Below are positions 41,440-51,327 of a stretch of 64,000 nucleotides of DNA, piece by piece. The stretch comes from Flagellimonas marinaquae. GTDB taxonomy: Bacteria; Bacteroidota; Bacteroidia; Flavobacteriales; Flavobacteriaceae. A program made the position numbers and the translations under genes. Positions within the stretch are counted from its first letter, which is position 1. Each line of letters opens with the position of its first letter. The notes under the pieces are model-generated. The model was given only the letters and a program-made list of their open reading frames with translations, had not been told where the DNA came from and did no database searches. The stretch covers positions 2,581,501 to 2,645,500 of the forward strand of contig NZ_CP092415.1 in assembly GCF_023716465.1 (NCBI RefSeq), written 5' to 3'.

Positions 41440-41615
41440 TTACTGCCCACATAGGTAATATTTTTTGACAAACTCAACACTATTATAATTCAAAAGGGTG
41501 AGTTTAGATTGTAAAAGCAGGCCCTACTTGCATAGGGATCCTTGATCAGTCTGTTAGCCCTAAACCTGTAATTTGGAGTTTGTACAAAACTTCAGCCTAT
41601 GTGGGCTTTTTTTTT
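41440..41615 (+). ncRNA. Probable 6S RNA (6S-Flavo type)
   Basis: A non-coding interval between zapA and rny folds into one long interrupted hairpin. The ends pair perfectly: GCCCACATAGG (41445-41455) with CCTATGTGGGC (41596-41606), followed by nine T (41607-41615). Inside, ACAAACTC (41468-41475) pairs with GAGTTTGT (41576-41583), and CCCTA...TAGGG form an apical hairpin at about 41522-41537. A rod of about 175 bases with a terminator at its base, next to zapA, is what 6S RNA, the RNA polymerase sigma-A holoenzyme inhibitor, looks like. I assign it from structure and context, not from a database match. Confidence 0.65.
41596..41615 (+). terminator. T-run terminator closing the structured RNA
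   Basis: The right arm CCTATGTGGGC is followed by nine T. The stem's left arm is at 41445, so the terminator hairpin is also the closing stem of the RNA. Confidence 0.7.
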
Positions 41616-41633
41616 AACTAAACACAAACAAAC

Positions 41634-43205
41634 ATGGATAATATCGTAGTAATTGCTGTCGCAGCTGTTGTAGGGCTTGCCATTGGCTTTTCAATTGCAA
41701 AGATAATGGAGAAAGGCAAAGCGTCCAAGACCATTGCAGGGGCAAAAAAGGAAGCTGCCGATATCATAAAAGAAGCAAAGAAAGAAGGAGAGGGCATAAA
41801 AAAGGACAAAATTTTCCAGGCAAAGGAAAAATTTTTGGAACTGAAGGCCGAACATGAAAAAGTTATAATCAATAAGGACAAGAAAATTGCCGAGGCCGAA
41901 AAGAGAACTAGGGACAAAGAGTCCCAAGTGAGCAGTGAGTTGGCCAAAAATAAAAAGTTGAACGACCAACTTCAGGGCAAAATACAAGAAGTATCCCACA
42001 AGAGTGAAATTCTTGATAAAAAGCAGGCCGAAGTCGAAAAACTACACAAGAGCCAAGTACAACAGTTGGAAGTGATATCCGGGCTATCTGCAGAAGATGC
42101 TAAGGCCCAGTTATTGGAGTCATTAAAGGAAACCGCGAAGAGCGATGCCATGGCCTATCTTCAAAATACTATGGAAGAGGCCAAACTGACCGCACAGCAG
42201 GAGGCTCGAAAGATTGTAGTAAACACTATTCAACGAATCGGTACGGAGGAAGCAGTAGAAAATTGTGTGTCCGTGTTTAATTTGGAGTCCGACGATGTAA
42301 AAGGACGCATAATCGGTAGGGAAGGACGAAATATTCGTGCTTTGGAATCGGCGACCGGAGTGGAAATTATTGTGGACGATACTCCAGAAGCAATTATTTT
42401 ATCCTGTTTTGATTCCGTTAGAAGGGAAGTGGCCCGTTTGTCCCTGCACAGATTGGTGACAGATGGACGAATTCACCCAGCACGTATAGAAGAGGTTGTG
42501 AAAAAAACCGAAAAGCAAATTAATGAAGAGATTGCTGAAATAGGGAAACGTACCGTAATAGATTTGGGTATCCATGGCCTTCATCCAGAACTGATCAAAG
42601 CGGTAGGACGTATGAAGTATAGATCTTCGTACGGTCAAAACTTGTTACAGCACTCCAGAGAAGTTGCCAAGCTCTGTGGGGTAATGGCCGCCGAACTTGG
42701 CCTAAACCCTAAATTGGCGAAAAGGGCCGGACTTTTGCACGATATAGGTAAAGTACCAATGGCCGAAGTGGAGGTGGAGACCCCTCACGCGATCTTAGGT
42801 ATGCAATGGGCACAGAAATATGGTGAAAAAGAGGAAGTATGCAACGCTATCGGAGCTCACCACGACGAAGTTGAAATGACTACTTTAATATCTCCCATTG
42901 TTCAAGTTTGTGATGCGATCAGTGGTGCCCGACCAGGTGCAAGGAGACAGGTTTTGGACTCGTACATACAGCGACTAAAGGATTTGGAAGATATCGCCTT
43001 CGGCTTTCATGGGGTGCAAAAAGCATATGCCATACAAGCTGGTAGGGAACTTCGTGTAATCGTGGAAAGTGAGAAAGTGAACGACGATAAAGCCGCCGAG
43101 CTATCTTTCGAAATCTCACAAAAAATACAGACCGATATGACCTATCCGGGTCAAGTTAAGGTAACCGTGATCAGGGAAACCAGATCGGTAAACGTTGCCA
43201 AATAA
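41634..43205 (+). CDS. rny: Ribonuclease Y
   Basis: Membrane-anchored endoribonuclease that starts mRNA decay. 523 residues: an N-terminal membrane helix ([18 protein letters not shown]), a long Lys/Glu-rich coiled coil (about 30-175), a KH domain ([19 protein letters not shown]) and an HD domain with [15 protein letters not shown] and [11 protein letters not shown], the catalytic metal site. Length and order are as in Bacillus. It comes directly after the probable 6S RNA, so two regulators of RNA levels are neighbours. Confidence 0.97.
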   Translation: MDNIVVIAVAAVVGLAIGFSIAKIMEKGKASKTIAGAKKEAADIIKEAKKEGEGIKKDKIFQAKEKFLELKAEHEKVIINKDKKIAEAEKRTRDKESQVSSELAKNKKLNDQLQGKIQEVSHKSEILDKKQAEVEKLHKSQVQQLEVISGLSAEDAKAQLLESLKETAKSDAMAYLQNTMEEAKLTAQQEARKIVVNTIQRIGTEEAVENCVSVFNLESDDVKGRIIGREGRNIRALESATGVEIIVDDTPEAIILSCFDSVRREVARLSLHRLVTDGRIHPARIEEVVKKTEKQINEEIAEIGKRTVIDLGIHGLHPELIKAVGRMKYRSSYGQNLLQHSREVAKLCGVMAAELGLNPKLAKRAGLLHDIGKVPMAEVEVETPHAILGMQWAQKYGEKEEVCNAIGAHHDEVEMTTLISPIVQVCDAISGARPGARRQVLDSYIQRLKDLEDIAFGFHGVQKAYAIQAGRELRVIVESEKVNDDKAAELSFEISQKIQTDMTYPGQVKVTVIRETRSVNVAK

Positions 43206-43282
43206 GATTAACTGACAATTATCATACTTTTCAACCTCGTATTGGGGTAACTTGATTACATATAATTAAAACAATTGAAAAG

Positions 43283-43705
43283 ATGAAAATTGGTGTGCCC
43301 GTTTCTCAAATAATGACCAAGAACCTGGTCACATTGAGCACCAAAGATGATTTGGTGACCGCTGAACGACTTTTTAAAAAACATAACATAAGACATATTC
43401 CTGTTGTGGATGGTGAAAATATAAAGGGCATGCTGAGCCTTACCGACTTAATGCGGATCAGTTTTGCCGACGCCATTGATGAACATGAGGAAGTGGTGGA
43501 TACCATTGTGTACAATATGTTTACTATTCCTCAGGTAATGGTAAGCAATTTGGTGAGCGTAGACCCCAATGCGACCATTAAGGAAGTCGCACAGATATTG
43601 GCAAATAGGGAATTCCATGCATTGCCCGTAGTGGAGGGCGATAAACTAAAAGGAATTGTGACGACCACCGACTTGATCCAGTACTTTTTAAGGGGATTGG
43701 ATTAA
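43283..43705 (+). CDS. Stand-alone CBS-pair protein
   Basis: 140 residues made of two CBS domains (about 8-60 and 75-135): VSQIMTKNLVTLSTKDDLVT, HIPVVDGENIKGMLSLTD, then MVSNLVSVDPNATIKEVAQI and IVTTTDLIQYFL. CBS pairs bind adenine nucleotides and act as energy sensors; the target enzyme is unknown. It has no fused catalytic domain, and its position after rny is suggestive only. An imperfect TACTTTTC promoter element stands in the 77-base gap. Confidence 0.85.
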   Translation: MKIGVPVSQIMTKNLVTLSTKDDLVTAERLFKKHNIRHIPVVDGENIKGMLSLTDLMRISFADAIDEHEEVVDTIVYNMFTIPQVMVSNLVSVDPNATIKEVAQILANREFHALPVVEGDKLKGIVTTTDLIQYFLRGLD

Positions 43706-43734
43706 AAGTGATCAAAAGTTTTGTGGATGGAATT

Positions 43735-43757
43735 GAGTAAGGGTCAATCCCTTACTC
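43735..43757. repeat. Hairpin between the CBS and DUF349 genes
   Basis: GAGTAAGGG and CCCTTACTC pair perfectly over nine bases with loop TCAAT. The right arm contains the stop codon of the DUF349 gene. No T run follows on either strand, but the place between two convergent stops suggests a shared transcript end. Confidence 0.5.
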
Positions 43758-45800
43758 TTCCTCACCGCCATCGGATTCTTCCTCCGCTTCGGATTCTTTG
43801 TTGAGTTTGTGTTCCAGGATATTAAGATTCTTCATTTTTTCCTTCCAAGTCTGGAGTGCATCTTTTTGTTTGTTCAATTTTTGAACGACCTCCTTCACCA
43901 AGGGGTTGTCCTCAGAATCACCAGAGAAAAATTGAAGATTGTTCTCCAATTGTCGTATTTCCGATTTGACTTCGTCTATTTTACGTTTCACAAAAACACG
44001 CTCGTTGCCAATGGCATGGTTATCTTCAGTTTTTGCAAGTTCTTGAACCTTGTTCCCATATTTAAGTAATTCGGATTCTTGTTTGCCAATGCCCAATTTC
44101 TTGAAGAGGGCATCGATTATTTTATTGAACTTGCTGTTGATGTGTTTCTTGTTGTATGGAATTCGGCCATATTGTTTCCATTCGGTCAAAAATGCCTTTA
44201 GATCTTCTAAATCCTTCTTTTTATCACCACTTAACTGGAATGCCTTAAGGCGGTCCAAACATGCGCTCTTCTTTTTAAAGTTCTCGAATTCCGCATTGTG
44301 TTCATCATTCTTTTCGGCGTGTAAACGATCAAAGTAATGATTACAGGCATCCTTAAACTCTTTCCAGATTTTATCGGAATACTTTCTGGGCACATGGCCT
44401 ATTTTCTTCCAATCGCGCTGGATACGTTTCATTTGCGGGGTAACCTCCGCCCAATCATCACTATCTTTTAAAGAAATCGCCAAATCCAACAATTCTTTTT
44501 TCTTTTCCAGATTTACTTGCTGCTCTTTTTTCTGGTTCTTGTAAAAAGCATTTTTGTTCCTATTGAATTTGCGAACGGTTTCCTTAAAATAGCTCCAAGT
44601 TTCTTCGTTCACCTTTTGAGGGACCCTGCCAGCTTTAAAGAACGCGTCGCGTAAGGCCTCCACCTCTTTGATCTGTTGTTGGATTCCTCGATGGTTGTTC
44701 GCTACATTCTCAGCTATTTGAGCAATGGAAGCGATTATTTCGTGCTTTTTTTCTAGGTTTTTTTCATAGACTTTCTCCAGTTCTTGGAAATGTTCCTGCC
44801 TACGTTGGTGCATGGCTTTGGTGGCGTTGCTGAACTTTTCCCAAATTTCCTCCCTATGCTCTTTGGCCACCGGGCCAACATCTTCTTTCCAGATTTTGTG
44901 AAGTGTCTGCAATTCCCTGAACGCTTTGTTCAAATCCGGTTCGGCGACCAAAGCTTCGGCGCGTTCTACCAATTTTTGTTTTTCCTCAAGATTGTGTTTA
45001 AAGTCAAGATCACGTAGCTCACGGTTGAGGTGCAAAAAATCGTAAAAGATCTCCATATGGTGGTGATACGTTCGCCAAACATCGTTGTAGTTGGCACGTG
45101 GCACCGGCCCTGCATTTTTCCAGCGGTTTTGTAGGTCTTTAAAGTTATTGTAGGTCGTATTGATATCTTCTTCGATATCTATTAATCCCTTTAGTTCCTC
45201 AATGATGTTCAAACGCTTGTTAAGGTTGTCCTTCAGGGATTGGTCTAAATTTTTATAGTATTGATCGCGTTTTTCCCGGTAGTCGGAATATACTTCGTTG
45301 AATTGCCTTTTGGCAACAGAGTTGTACCTAAAATCAATTTCGTTGCCACCCTTGGCTATGAACTCTTCTTTCTTTTCATCCAGAAACTCCTGAAACTTTT
45401 GATCAAATTCATATTTAATGGAACTTACATGCTTGTGGATGGCCTGTACTTTTTCATTTTTTACCAAGCGTTGTAATTCGCCCACCAAATTTTCCATGGA
45501 CATGGAGTGGTAGTCCAACATGGGAATGGTGTGCCGCTTTTCGTTTTCCGTATCTTCGGCATCCTCCGCATTGGATTCATCGATTTCATCTAAATGTTCA
45601 TTGGAATCGTCCGTTTTGTCATCTTCGGTGGCCTGTTGGGATTCGTTATCCGGTTGTTCCTTGGCTTCACTTTCAGATGTAACTTCCCCGGTCGTTTTTG
45701 GTTCGGCTTGTGCGCTTTCTTCCAATTGACCTTTGTTGTTTTCGGACGTTTCCTCTATTCCACCTTCAGCATGCTGAAGTTTACCATCGTTTTCCTGCAT
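43752..45800 (-). CDS. DUF349 repeat protein with acidic N-terminus
   Basis: About 682 residues from the ATG at 45800 (the longer frame back to 45842 has no support). The first 110 residues are low-complexity and very acidic (EDDKTDDSNEHLDEIDES-like). The rest is helical repeats of DUF349, each with a pattern such as LQNRWKNAGPVPRANYNDVW or MKRIQRDWKKIGHVPRKYSD, about six times. The family is widespread in Bacteroidota and seems to be a nucleic-acid- or partner-binding helical scaffold, but its function is not known. Cytoplasmic: no signal peptide. Confidence 0.85.
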   Translation of the reverse strand: MQENDGKLQHAEGGIEETSENNKGQLEESAQAEPKTTGEVTSESEAKEQPDNESQQATEDDKTDDSNEHLDEIDESNAEDAEDTENEKRHTIPMLDYHSMSMENLVGELQRLVKNEKVQAIHKHVSSIKYEFDQKFQEFLDEKKEEFIAKGGNEIDFRYNSVAKRQFNEVYSDYREKRDQYYKNLDQSLKDNLNKRLNIIEELKGLIDIEEDINTTYNNFKDLQNRWKNAGPVPRANYNDVWRTYHHHMEIFYDFLHLNRELRDLDFKHNLEEKQKLVERAEALVAEPDLNKAFRELQTLHKIWKEDVGPVAKEHREEIWEKFSNATKAMHQRRQEHFQELEKVYEKNLEKKHEIIASIAQIAENVANNHRGIQQQIKEVEALRDAFFKAGRVPQKVNEETWSYFKETVRKFNRNKNAFYKNQKKEQQVNLEKKKELLDLAISLKDSDDWAEVTPQMKRIQRDWKKIGHVPRKYSDKIWKEFKDACNHYFDRLHAEKNDEHNAEFENFKKKSACLDRLKAFQLSGDKKKDLEDLKAFLTEWKQYGRIPYNKKHINSKFNKIIDALFKKLGIGKQESELLKYGNKVQELAKTEDNHAIGNERVFVKRKIDEVKSEIRQLENNLQFFSGDSEDNPLVKEVVQKLNKQKDALQTWKEKMKNLNILEHKLNKESEAEEESDGGEEE

Positions 45801-45942
45801 TAGTAGCGTATTTAGCTGTTGATTGATGAAAATTATAGCCAATTTAACAACTTAATCGTCTAATCCCAAAAGTATTGATTCTTCTTTTAGTGAATTTCAG
45901 GAATCTGTGGTTGGCAGTGAACTGTATATTGATGAATGTTTC

Positions 45943-46674
45943 TTAGGCATTGTTCCAGATTTCCCAAGCTTTTTCAGCTTGCCCTTCCAACATTTTTAAT
46001 CCATTGCAAATGGTGGCCCCTTGCGATTCTCCCTTGGATAAAAAAGCTGTTTTCTCCGGATTATAGATAAGGTCGTACAGCAAATGTCCGGCCCCGATGT
46101 GCTTATAGGGCAGTTTTGGTTTGTCTTCGATATCGGGGTAAGTGCCCAGCGGTGTACAATTGATTATAAGCTGATTATCTTTTATAACCTGTTCATTTAG
46201 CTCCTCGTAAGTATATTGATTTTGCTTTTTGTGCCGGGACACAAAAGTGTTGGCAATACCAAGCTCGTTCAAAACAAAGCGTATAGCTTTGGATGCGCCA
46301 CCTGTTCCCAAGATCAATGCATTTTTATGGTGCGGTCTAAGATAAGGCTCGAGCGATTTTTGAAAGCCATAGGCGTCCGTATTGAAACCTTTTAGTCCGC
46401 TGGGGGAAAATTGAATAGTGTTCACGGCACCTATTTTTTCGGCTTTTGGGTCCAATTCATCCAAAAATGGGATAACAGCTTGTTTATAAGGAATGGTAAC
46501 ATTTAGACCTGTAAGGTGATCTTGGGCCAATACGCTACTGAACTCATCAATGTCCTGGAGGTCAAAGTTTTCGTAACTATGGTCTAAAAGCCCTAGTTCT
46601 TCGAATTTTTTTGCAAAATATCCTTCAGAAAAAGAATAGGATATATTTTTACCTAGCAGCCCGAATCTTTTCAT
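45943..46674 (-). CDS. aroE: Shikimate dehydrogenase
   Basis: NADPH-dependent step of the shikimate pathway, 243 residues from ATG 46674. Substrate residues: GKNISYSFSEGYF, NVTIPYKQAV (catalytic Lys) and NTDAYGF (catalytic Asp). The dinucleotide-binding motif ILGTGGASKAIRF is a normal Rossmann glycine motif; the GxGGxx-Lys-Arg replacement of the usual NRT segment with VSRHKKQ is ordinary variation. Its start overlaps the end of the DUF368 gene by 26 bases, and a longer upstream frame (46725) would overlap more. Confidence 0.92.
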   Translation of the reverse strand: MKRFGLLGKNISYSFSEGYFAKKFEELGLLDHSYENFDLQDIDEFSSVLAQDHLTGLNVTIPYKQAVIPFLDELDPKAEKIGAVNTIQFSPSGLKGFNTDAYGFQKSLEPYLRPHHKNALILGTGGASKAIRFVLNELGIANTFVSRHKKQNQYTYEELNEQVIKDNQLIINCTPLGTYPDIEDKPKLPYKHIGAGHLLYDLIYNPEKTAFLSKGESQGATICNGLKMLEGQAEKAWEIWNNA

Positions 46675-47695
46675 TTTTCTCTCTGTTTTTGCCATACCAA
46701 TCCAGTAGTAATAATACCAAAACACCCAATATTATAAAAAGTATGGCCCACCATGTTTCCGGAGAGCCTATCCGTGGTAAAAAGCGTTCGTAGTTCAAAA
46801 TTATTTTATCTCCATTGGAGTCCAGTAAGGGCGTGCCTGTTCCGTTCAATTTAAAAATGGTTCTTTTCCATGGCCAAAGCACGCCCAAAGAGCCGGTTAT
46901 AAAGCCGAGCAATACAGCAGTCGTGGTGGCCTTAAAATGTTTGAGGACATAACTGAGCAAATGCGAAAAAGTTACCAAACCCGCGGCTGAGCCCAGGGTG
47001 AAAACACCTAAGATCTTTAAGATCTTTATACGTTCTGGATTTTTTACAAAGCTAAAATCTCCCGAGAAAACCTCCGCAAAAGTATCATAGAGTGCATTCA
47101 CGGAATCGACCAAAAGCAGCACATAATTGCCCAATAATATTAAGATAAAAGAACCGGATAGCCCGGGCAGGGTCATTCCGGAAACACTTATAATTCCGCA
47201 GATAAAGATAAATGCCAAATTATCGTTCTCTTTTGCCGGACTTAAAAAACTGATGGACAACCCGATGACCAAACCTATGGTTCCGGCTATTATGGTCCGT
47301 TTGTTCCATGGGGCAAAATCTTTACCTATATAGTAAATGGAACCGATTACCATTCCAAAAAATGTGGCCCAAACAAAGAGTTCGTTGTGGTCCAAGAGGT
47401 AATCCAAAACTCTGGAAACACTAAAATAACTGACCAGCATTCCGAATATCAGTAAACCTAAAAACCTTGCATTGGTATATTGGAAAAAGCTTTTGAACCT
47501 TCCATTAAAGAAAAGTTTGAGCGCTTTTGAATTTAGTTTTTGAAGGGAATAGATAAATTCCTCATAAAAACCGGCGACAAAAGCGACAATGCCTCCAGAA
47601 ACCCCTGGGACCTTGTTGGCAGCACCCATGCAGAGACCTTTTACGACCAAGAAAAAGTTATCCAGAAATGTTCTAGGTTGATGCATTTGCCCCAT
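46649..47695 (-). CDS. DUF368 undecaprenyl-phosphate translocase-like protein, copy 1
   Basis: 348 residues with about ten membrane segments. MGAANKVPGVSGGIVAFVAG near the start and LPGLSGSFILILLGNY further on are the two inverted-repeat motifs of DUF368. DUF368 proteins (PopT) were recently shown to recycle undecaprenyl phosphate across the inner membrane in cell-wall synthesis, together with or instead of DedA-type UptA. A C-terminal insert around residue 280 (LNGTGTPLLDSNGDK) is special to this copy. It overlaps aroE and lies ten bases from its paralog. Confidence 0.85.
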   Translation of the reverse strand: MGQMHQPRTFLDNFFLVVKGLCMGAANKVPGVSGGIVAFVAGFYEEFIYSLQKLNSKALKLFFNGRFKSFFQYTNARFLGLLIFGMLVSYFSVSRVLDYLLDHNELFVWATFFGMVIGSIYYIGKDFAPWNKRTIIAGTIGLVIGLSISFLSPAKENDNLAFIFICGIISVSGMTLPGLSGSFILILLGNYVLLLVDSVNALYDTFAEVFSGDFSFVKNPERIKILKILGVFTLGSAAGLVTFSHLLSYVLKHFKATTTAVLLGFITGSLGVLWPWKRTIFKLNGTGTPLLDSNGDKIILNYERFLPRIGSPETWWAILFIILGVLVLLLLDWYGKNREKNEKIRAAR

Positions 47696-47705
47696 CCGTT
47701 TTTAC

Positions 47706-48623
47706 TTACTTTTTAGAAGCTGATCTTTCTAAGATAAAAATAAGCGAAAAACCTAGTACGGCCAGAATAATGGCAAGCATTAATTTATTGTCACCTTCAA
47801 AAGTTCCCGGAAGCACATTTACATCATCTACAACAATGATCTTTTCTCCAAAGGTTTTGGTCTCCAATACTTTTTTCCAGGGCCAAATTTTATTTAGGGA
47901 GCCCAAAATAAAACCGGTCAATAAGGCCAGTGTTATGTTTTTGTAGTGGTTGAACATCCATTTGAGCAAGCGTGCAAAGCTCAAAAGCCCAAAAATTGCC
48001 CCAACGCCCACGGTTAGTATTATTTTGATGTCCCTTTCGTGGACTGCGTCCAAAATGGTCTTGTAGGAGCCCAAGAGCACTAGAATAAAGGCTCCGGAAA
48101 TCCCGGGCAAAATCATGGCGCAAATGGCCAATGCCCCAGATAGGAAAAGAAATGGGAGGCTCTCCACATTGTTGTTTACGGGCAATTCTGTGATAAAATA
48201 GGCTAATACCGAACCAGCAATAAAAACGAGTATGGATCCCAGGTTCCATTTGGTAATTTCTTTGGCCACCATAAAAATGGATGCGACCACCAGGCCAAAG
48301 AAAAACGACCAGAGCAAGATCGGTTCGTTCTCCAAGAGCCAGCTTAGGAATTTTGCTAAAGAGAGTACACTAATAAAGATCCCAAGAAAAAGTGACGCGA
48401 GAAAATTTCCGTTGATTTTGTTCCAGACTGCCTTTGCCCCATCTTTACGGAACAAGGGTACAAGAGAAAGGTTTATATTGTTTATGGAAGTGATGAGTTC
48501 TTCATAAATCCCGGAAATAAAGGCAATGGTTCCTCCGGAAACTCCCGGGACCACATCTGCGGCACCCATGGCCATTCCTTTAAGCATTATAAATACGTAG
48601 TCCAGTATACGACGTGCTTGCAT
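47706..48623 (-). CDS. DUF368 undecaprenyl-phosphate translocase-like protein, copy 2
   Basis: About 305 residues from ATG 48623, with ten hydrophobic segments. MGAADVVPGVSGGTIAFISG and LPGISGAFILVLLGSY match copy 1 almost exactly. The frame is open to 48689, but that end overlaps the TPR gene and has no hydrophobic start, so I choose 48623, 20 bases after the TPR stop. Two tandem copies imply duplication; their differing C-termini suggest some division of labour. Confidence 0.85.
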   Translation of the reverse strand: MQARRILDYVFIMLKGMAMGAADVVPGVSGGTIAFISGIYEELITSINNINLSLVPLFRKDGAKAVWNKINGNFLASLFLGIFISVLSLAKFLSWLLENEPILLWSFFFGLVVASIFMVAKEITKWNLGSILVFIAGSVLAYFITELPVNNNVESLPFLFLSGALAICAMILPGISGAFILVLLGSYKTILDAVHERDIKIILTVGVGAIFGLLSFARLLKWMFNHYKNITLALLTGFILGSLNKIWPWKKVLETKTFGEKIIVVDDVNVLPGTFEGDNKLMLAIILAVLGFSLIFILERSASKK

Positions 48624-48643
48624 ATTATTGATTAATATACGGG

Positions 48644-50044
48644 CTACTTGGTTGTCTTCTTTATTTTGGAAACCAATGCTTTCACCCAATCTACTTCAAT
48701 GAATTCTGGGAATTCCTTCTCAAACTGCCGCAATTTACCAATATCAATTTTCATAGCCTTGGATAAGATGATTTTTGCTTCGCCCAAGTCGTTGTTTTTT
48801 AAATGAAGTCCCGCTAACTTATAAGTTAGCTCTGAGTTGTCCGGGTAAAATTCCAAACCTTGGATCAGTACTTGGATGGCCGAGTTGTAATCCCCGATTT
48901 TACTGAGCACCTCTGCCCAGTTTTTCCAAGTAAGTAACTCATAATTTCCCAGTTCTACAGCTTGTTTGTAGGCAAAATCGGCTTCGTCAAAATTATTCAT
49001 GGCGAAATAAATCTTGGCGGCCTTTTTCCAGTACTTTGGATTTTCACCATCTATATTTATTGCTTTGTTTATGTAGTGCAGTGCCTTTACGTAGTTTTTT
49101 TGGCCAAAATGGAAATCGGTAATGGCCAACCATCCCTTGTCCAATAAAGGGTCTTCGTGTACGGTGTGATAATAGTAATATTTGGCCAAATCAAAATTGC
49201 CCAATTTTTCATGGCATTTTCCCAAGCGTAAAAACGCATACGAGGTTGGGTCATCCATGGAAATGGTGGACTCGTAATTTTCGATCGCTTCGTTGTACCT
49301 GCCCAACTTTTCCAACACTTTGCCTTTTTCAAAATATGCGCCAATGAAGGAATCGTCCGAGATAACGGCAAAGTCAAAAGCGGTAAGGGCTTCCAAGTAT
49401 AAATTTTTGGCCAAGTACATTTTTCCGAGTTGGTGCCAGGCGACTTCACAATAGGGATTGCGATCCAAATAATCGTTCAAATAATAAATACAACCATCAA
49501 AATCTTCTAAGAATTCAAAACAATACACAACATTGTACAGGGACGAGTAATCTTGGTCGTCTATTTCTACACAGCGCATAAAGCTAAGTTTAGCCTGCTC
49601 GTAATTATCCATAAATAGATACTCCATTCCCAATAGGGAATGTATATCGAAGGAGTGCTCCGTAATGTGCAGTGCTTCAAGCAAGAGGTTTACAGCCTCT
49701 TGGTGCTTGTCTTGCTTGGACCTGATATTGGCCCGTTGGATGTAAATTTCCTCGTTGGCCACATTAATGGTCTGGATTTCGTCCAGAAGGGTTTCAGCGG
49801 CCTCGAACTTATCCTCAAAGGCCAATACTTCCACTCTTAAAAGTTTAAGTTCCATGGAATTGGGATGCTGTTCCAGCCCGATTTGGATGGCCTTCTTTCC
49901 CAAAGCAATCTTGCCATTGTTTAAGTAATGATGAATAATTTCCTCAAAGTCCTCCGCATCAAAGAAATAGACGTCATCCGTCTTGAGCATGGACTCAAAT
50001 TTGTGTATGGATTTGTCTGGATATTCGTTAGATTCTAACGCCAT
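48644..50044 (-). CDS. Tetratricopeptide repeat protein
   Basis: 466 residues, almost wholly made of helical TPR-like repeats from about residue 35 on; clear units include AIENYESTISMDDPTSYAFL, GAYFEKGKVLEKLGRYNEA and ALHYINKAINIDGENPKYWK. No signal peptide or membrane segment, so it is a cytoplasmic scaffold. The first 35 residues are acidic. It is probably transcribed with the two DUF368 genes and aroE (spacing 20, 10 and an overlap), a scaffold upstream of lipid carrier recycling. Partner unknown. Confidence 0.88.
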   Translation of the reverse strand: MALESNEYPDKSIHKFESMLKTDDVYFFDAEDFEEIIHHYLNNGKIALGKKAIQIGLEQHPNSMELKLLRVEVLAFEDKFEAAETLLDEIQTINVANEEIYIQRANIRSKQDKHQEAVNLLLEALHITEHSFDIHSLLGMEYLFMDNYEQAKLSFMRCVEIDDQDYSSLYNVVYCFEFLEDFDGCIYYLNDYLDRNPYCEVAWHQLGKMYLAKNLYLEALTAFDFAVISDDSFIGAYFEKGKVLEKLGRYNEAIENYESTISMDDPTSYAFLRLGKCHEKLGNFDLAKYYYYHTVHEDPLLDKGWLAITDFHFGQKNYVKALHYINKAINIDGENPKYWKKAAKIYFAMNNFDEADFAYKQAVELGNYELLTWKNWAEVLSKIGDYNSAIQVLIQGLEFYPDNSELTYKLAGLHLKNNDLGEAKIILSKAMKIDIGKLRQFEKEFPEFIEVDWVKALVSKIKKTTK

Positions 50045-50130
50045 AGGAACGTTTTTGGTTGAACTATGGACTTAAAATTAACCTTTTGTGGTTCTGTTCA
50101 AGTCCGATTTTGGGGTATGTTATCAACAAA

Positions 50131-51327
50131 TTAGTTAACAGTATTGGGTCGGTAGCTATTTAAAATACTGATAATATGGTCGCAACCTTCTTCGATTTCT
50201 TTCATGGAAATGGTGAGCGGAGGCGATATTCTCACAGCTTTTGGCTCAAATAATAGCCAGAAGAGTATCAAACCTTTTTTGGCCGCTTCAAGAATTAGAT
50301 AATCGGTAACATCCTTGTTTTGCATAATGGGGGCGAGCATAAGGCCCTTCCCCCGAATTTCTTTGATCAAAGGGTGCTTTAATAATTTACGGAACAGTTT
50401 TTCTTTGGCCAATGTTTGATGGATAAGGTCCGTTTCGGTAATTTCTTTTAAGGTGGCCAAACTGGCGGCGGCAATTACTGGATTGCCCCCAAAAGTGGTA
50501 ATATGCCCCAACTTTGGATTGTCTTTAAGGTCTGCCATGATCTGTTTGGAGGCTACAAAGGCGCCAACGGGAAGACCCGATGCCATTCCTTTGCCGATGA
50601 CCAAGATGTCCGGAGTACAATTGTAATGCTCAAAAGCGAACAATTTACCGGTTCGACCAAACCCGGGCTGTATTTCGTCCAATATAAGTAATGCCCCAAC
50701 CTTATTACAGCGGGCCCTTACTTTTTCTAAATAATCATTTTTCGGTACTATAAATCCTGCTCCTCCTTGAATGGTCTCCAATGCCACTGCGGCAGTTTTT
50801 TCTGTAATTTTGCTTAGATCTTCTTCATTGTTAAAATGAACAAACCTTATATCCGGAATCAAAGGTCGGAACGGACTTTTTCGTTCTTCGAGCCCCATTA
50901 GGCTTAAACTGCCCATGGTATTCCCGTGATAGGCATTTTTGGCCGCAATTATTTCTGAACGACCGGTGTGCCTGCGTGCCAATTTTAGGGCTCCTTCCAT
51001 AGCTTCTGTACCCGAGTTGACCAGATAAGTGGTGTTCAAATTACTTGGAAGGAGGGAAGAGAGCAGCTTGGAGAATTCCACGGCTGGTTTTTGTACATAT
51101 TCGCCGTACACCATAACATGCATGTATTCGTCCAGTTGTGCCTTTATGGCACCAACCACTTTGGGGTGGCAATGCCCCAAACTACAGGCCGATACGCCTG
51201 CTACAAAATCCAAATGGGCATTGCCATCGGTATCGTAAACATAGCTCCCTTTGGCATGCGAAACTTCCAAGGCCAATGGATGCGGTGTGGTTTGGGCTTG
51301 GTATGTAAAGAAATCTTTTTTAGACAT
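50131..51327 (-). CDS. Class III PLP aminotransferase
   Basis: 398 residues with the fold I ornithine/acetylornithine-like family motifs: LDFVAGVSACSLGHCHP, LVNSGTEAMEGALKLAR, AKNAYHGNTMGSLSL, LILDEIQPGFGRTGKLFA and the PLP-Lys in VIGKGMASGLPVGAF. The substrate cannot be fixed from sequence; no arginine, GABA or biotin genes are adjacent. Its ATG shares a base with the OstA-like stop (TAATG), so it is translated with an LPS-transport gene, which I read as chance operon sharing. Confidence 0.88.
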   Translation of the reverse strand: MSKKDFFTYQAQTTPHPLALEVSHAKGSYVYDTDGNAHLDFVAGVSACSLGHCHPKVVGAIKAQLDEYMHVMVYGEYVQKPAVEFSKLLSSLLPSNLNTTYLVNSGTEAMEGALKLARRHTGRSEIIAAKNAYHGNTMGSLSLMGLEERKSPFRPLIPDIRFVHFNNEEDLSKITEKTAAVALETIQGGAGFIVPKNDYLEKVRARCNKVGALLILDEIQPGFGRTGKLFAFEHYNCTPDILVIGKGMASGLPVGAFVASKQIMADLKDNPKLGHITTFGGNPVIAAASLATLKEITETDLIHQTLAKEKLFRKLLKHPLIKEIRGKGLMLAPIMQNKDVTDYLILEAAKKGLILFWLLFEPKAVRISPPLTISMKEIEEGCDHIISILNSYRPNTVN

